This document shows, in pieces, positions 63,661-64,000 of a DNA stretch of 64,000 nucleotides. Location of the stretch: the NCBI GenBank assembly GCA_036822055.1, contig DAISIK010000012.1, positions 5,777-69,776 on the forward strand, in the 5' to 3' direction. The position numbers and the translations under genes are program-made. This stretch comes from DAISIK01 sp036822055 (GTDB lineage Bacteria; Verrucomicrobiota; Verrucomicrobiia; Opitutales; Puniceicoccaceae). Within the stretch, counting starts at the first letter, position 1. Each line of letters starts with the position of its first letter. The notes below the pieces were generated by a model that saw only the letters and a program-made list of their open reading frames with translations, was not told the origin of the DNA and ran no database searches.

Positions 63661-63792
63661 CCCTGCAAGCTCTCCACGAGTTCGCGGTAGGAGGGAAAAC
63701 TCATGGCCCTTTCGGAGATTATCGGAGCTGCTGTTGGCCAGGGAATGTCGAGCTCAGGATCGTCCCACTTGCATCCGAGGTTGTCACTTTCG
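63661..63792. repeat. 132-bp direct repeat, right copy
   Basis: Exact copy of 59949-60080, lying 40 bases beyond the right end of the IS. Confidence 0.95.
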
Positions 63793-63806
63793 GCTGTTTC
63801 ATCCAC
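63661..63806 (-). pseudogene. 3' fragment of an RmlC-like epimerase gene
   Basis: In the minus direction the duplicated part encodes ESDNLGCKWDDPELDIPWPT and continues to SYRELVESLQGW. It then loses the normal ending and runs into the IS. Upstream of the fragment the frame opens only at GTG 63806 (DETA), unlike the intact gene. It is not a functional gene. Confidence 0.8.
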
Positions 63807-63834
63807 TCGGGTTCAGCCTTATTGGGAATTGTCA

Positions 63835-64000
63835 TCACTCAAACACCTTCTCAACTTCACGCATAAATGCAGGATCTACAATCTCGTGCCTCGCCTTGCT
63901 CAAGACATCCTCCGGATCAATTTCAGCTGCTCTAACCAAATCCACTAACCCAAGTTTCTGATGGTAGGTTGGGAAGGGGCATAGAAACAAGGGGGTGTTC
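63835..64000 (-). CDS. Unidentified gene, C-terminal end only
   Basis: The frame runs in from the right edge for about 55 codons and stops at TGA 63837-63835. It reads TPLFLCPFPTYHQKLGLVDL and RAAEIDPEDVLSKARHEIVD, then AFMREVEKVFE, with coding-like composition. The stop overlaps an ATG (63835-63833) whose frame gives MTIPNKAEPEWMKQ before it meets the repeat. The family is not recognised. Confidence 0.55.
   Translation of the reverse strand, partial: NTPLFLCPFPTYHQKLGLVDLVRAAEIDPEDVLSKARHEIVDPAFMREVEKVFE

Noticed and set aside
1..64000. CRISPR array, rRNA, prophage or known defence system
   Set aside because: No regularly spaced repeats, cas, phage structural or restriction genes were seen. 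The tandem repeats found are short or coding.

Overview
The window looks like a chromosomal stretch of a Gram-negative bacterium, most probably a Verrucomicrobiota member (Opitutae-like). This assignment is inferred from gene content, not from a marker-gene search. Supporting signs are a Pal-type lipoprotein, a SurA-like chaperone and a heptose adenylyltransferase (outer membrane and LPS), a secreted protein with a PEP-CTERM-type anchor, an SSB-like DUF3127 protein, paired FmdB-like proteins and an F-type ATP synthase operon with a short delta subunit. Most of the window is ordinary, densely packed housekeeping DNA. Accessory character is confined to about 28.2-28.7 kb and 59.9-64.0 kb.

Layout. 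0-12 kb: a partial AAA_26/BioD-like gene coupled to a stand-alone phosphotransacetylase; murJ; a small coiled-coil/HTH protein; recJ; a PfkB sugar kinase; a DUF3127 protein; then ackA, a full-length pta and an MFS transporter on the minus strand. 12-17 kb: msrB, a secreted trypsin-like protein with a PEP-CTERM-type end, and a translationally coupled envelope cluster (GtrA, sulfotransferase, GT4, DUF2334 deacetylase). 17-28 kb: ftsK, manA, grpE, dnaJ, hldE-type adenylyltransferase, isochorismatase-like hydrolase, a small repeat protein, glgC and glmS. 28.2-28.7 kb: a decayed toxin-antitoxin pair abutting the 3' end of tRNA-Arg(CCT). 28.9-41 kb: mfd, surA-like, pal, cls, apt, tal, a DUF2339 membrane protein, a Gfo/Idh oxidoreductase and an uncharacterised protein. 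41.9-48.5 kb: atpBEFHAGDC on the minus strand. 48.8-54.5 kb: aspS, and RNase R coupled to a beta-CASP nuclease. 54.6-59.8 kb: a hypothetical gene, an RmlD-like reductase, two FmdB-like proteins, a coiled-coil protein, comEC and a hypothetical gene.

The right end (59.9-64 kb) is a small glycan operon on the minus strand: Gfo/Idh, then GT2, then an RmlC-like epimerase. It is followed by an IS481-family element whose ends can be seen. Beyond the IS lies an exact 132-bp copy of the 3' part of the epimerase gene. The locus has therefore been rearranged, and at least one gene start (63835) appears broken by the event.

Functionally the window covers acetyl-phosphate metabolism (two pta loci, ackA), sugar-nucleotide and envelope supply (manA, glmS, glgC, hldE, murJ), proton-driven ATP synthesis, RNA turnover, and DNA repair or segregation (recJ, mfd, ftsK, comEC). 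No CRISPR array, rRNA, prophage or complete new defence system was seen. The least-explained items are the 11-residue-repeat protein at 24.2 kb, the coupled GtrA-sulfotransferase-GT4-deacetylase cluster, the TA relic at tRNA-Arg, and the IS-associated 132-bp duplication.
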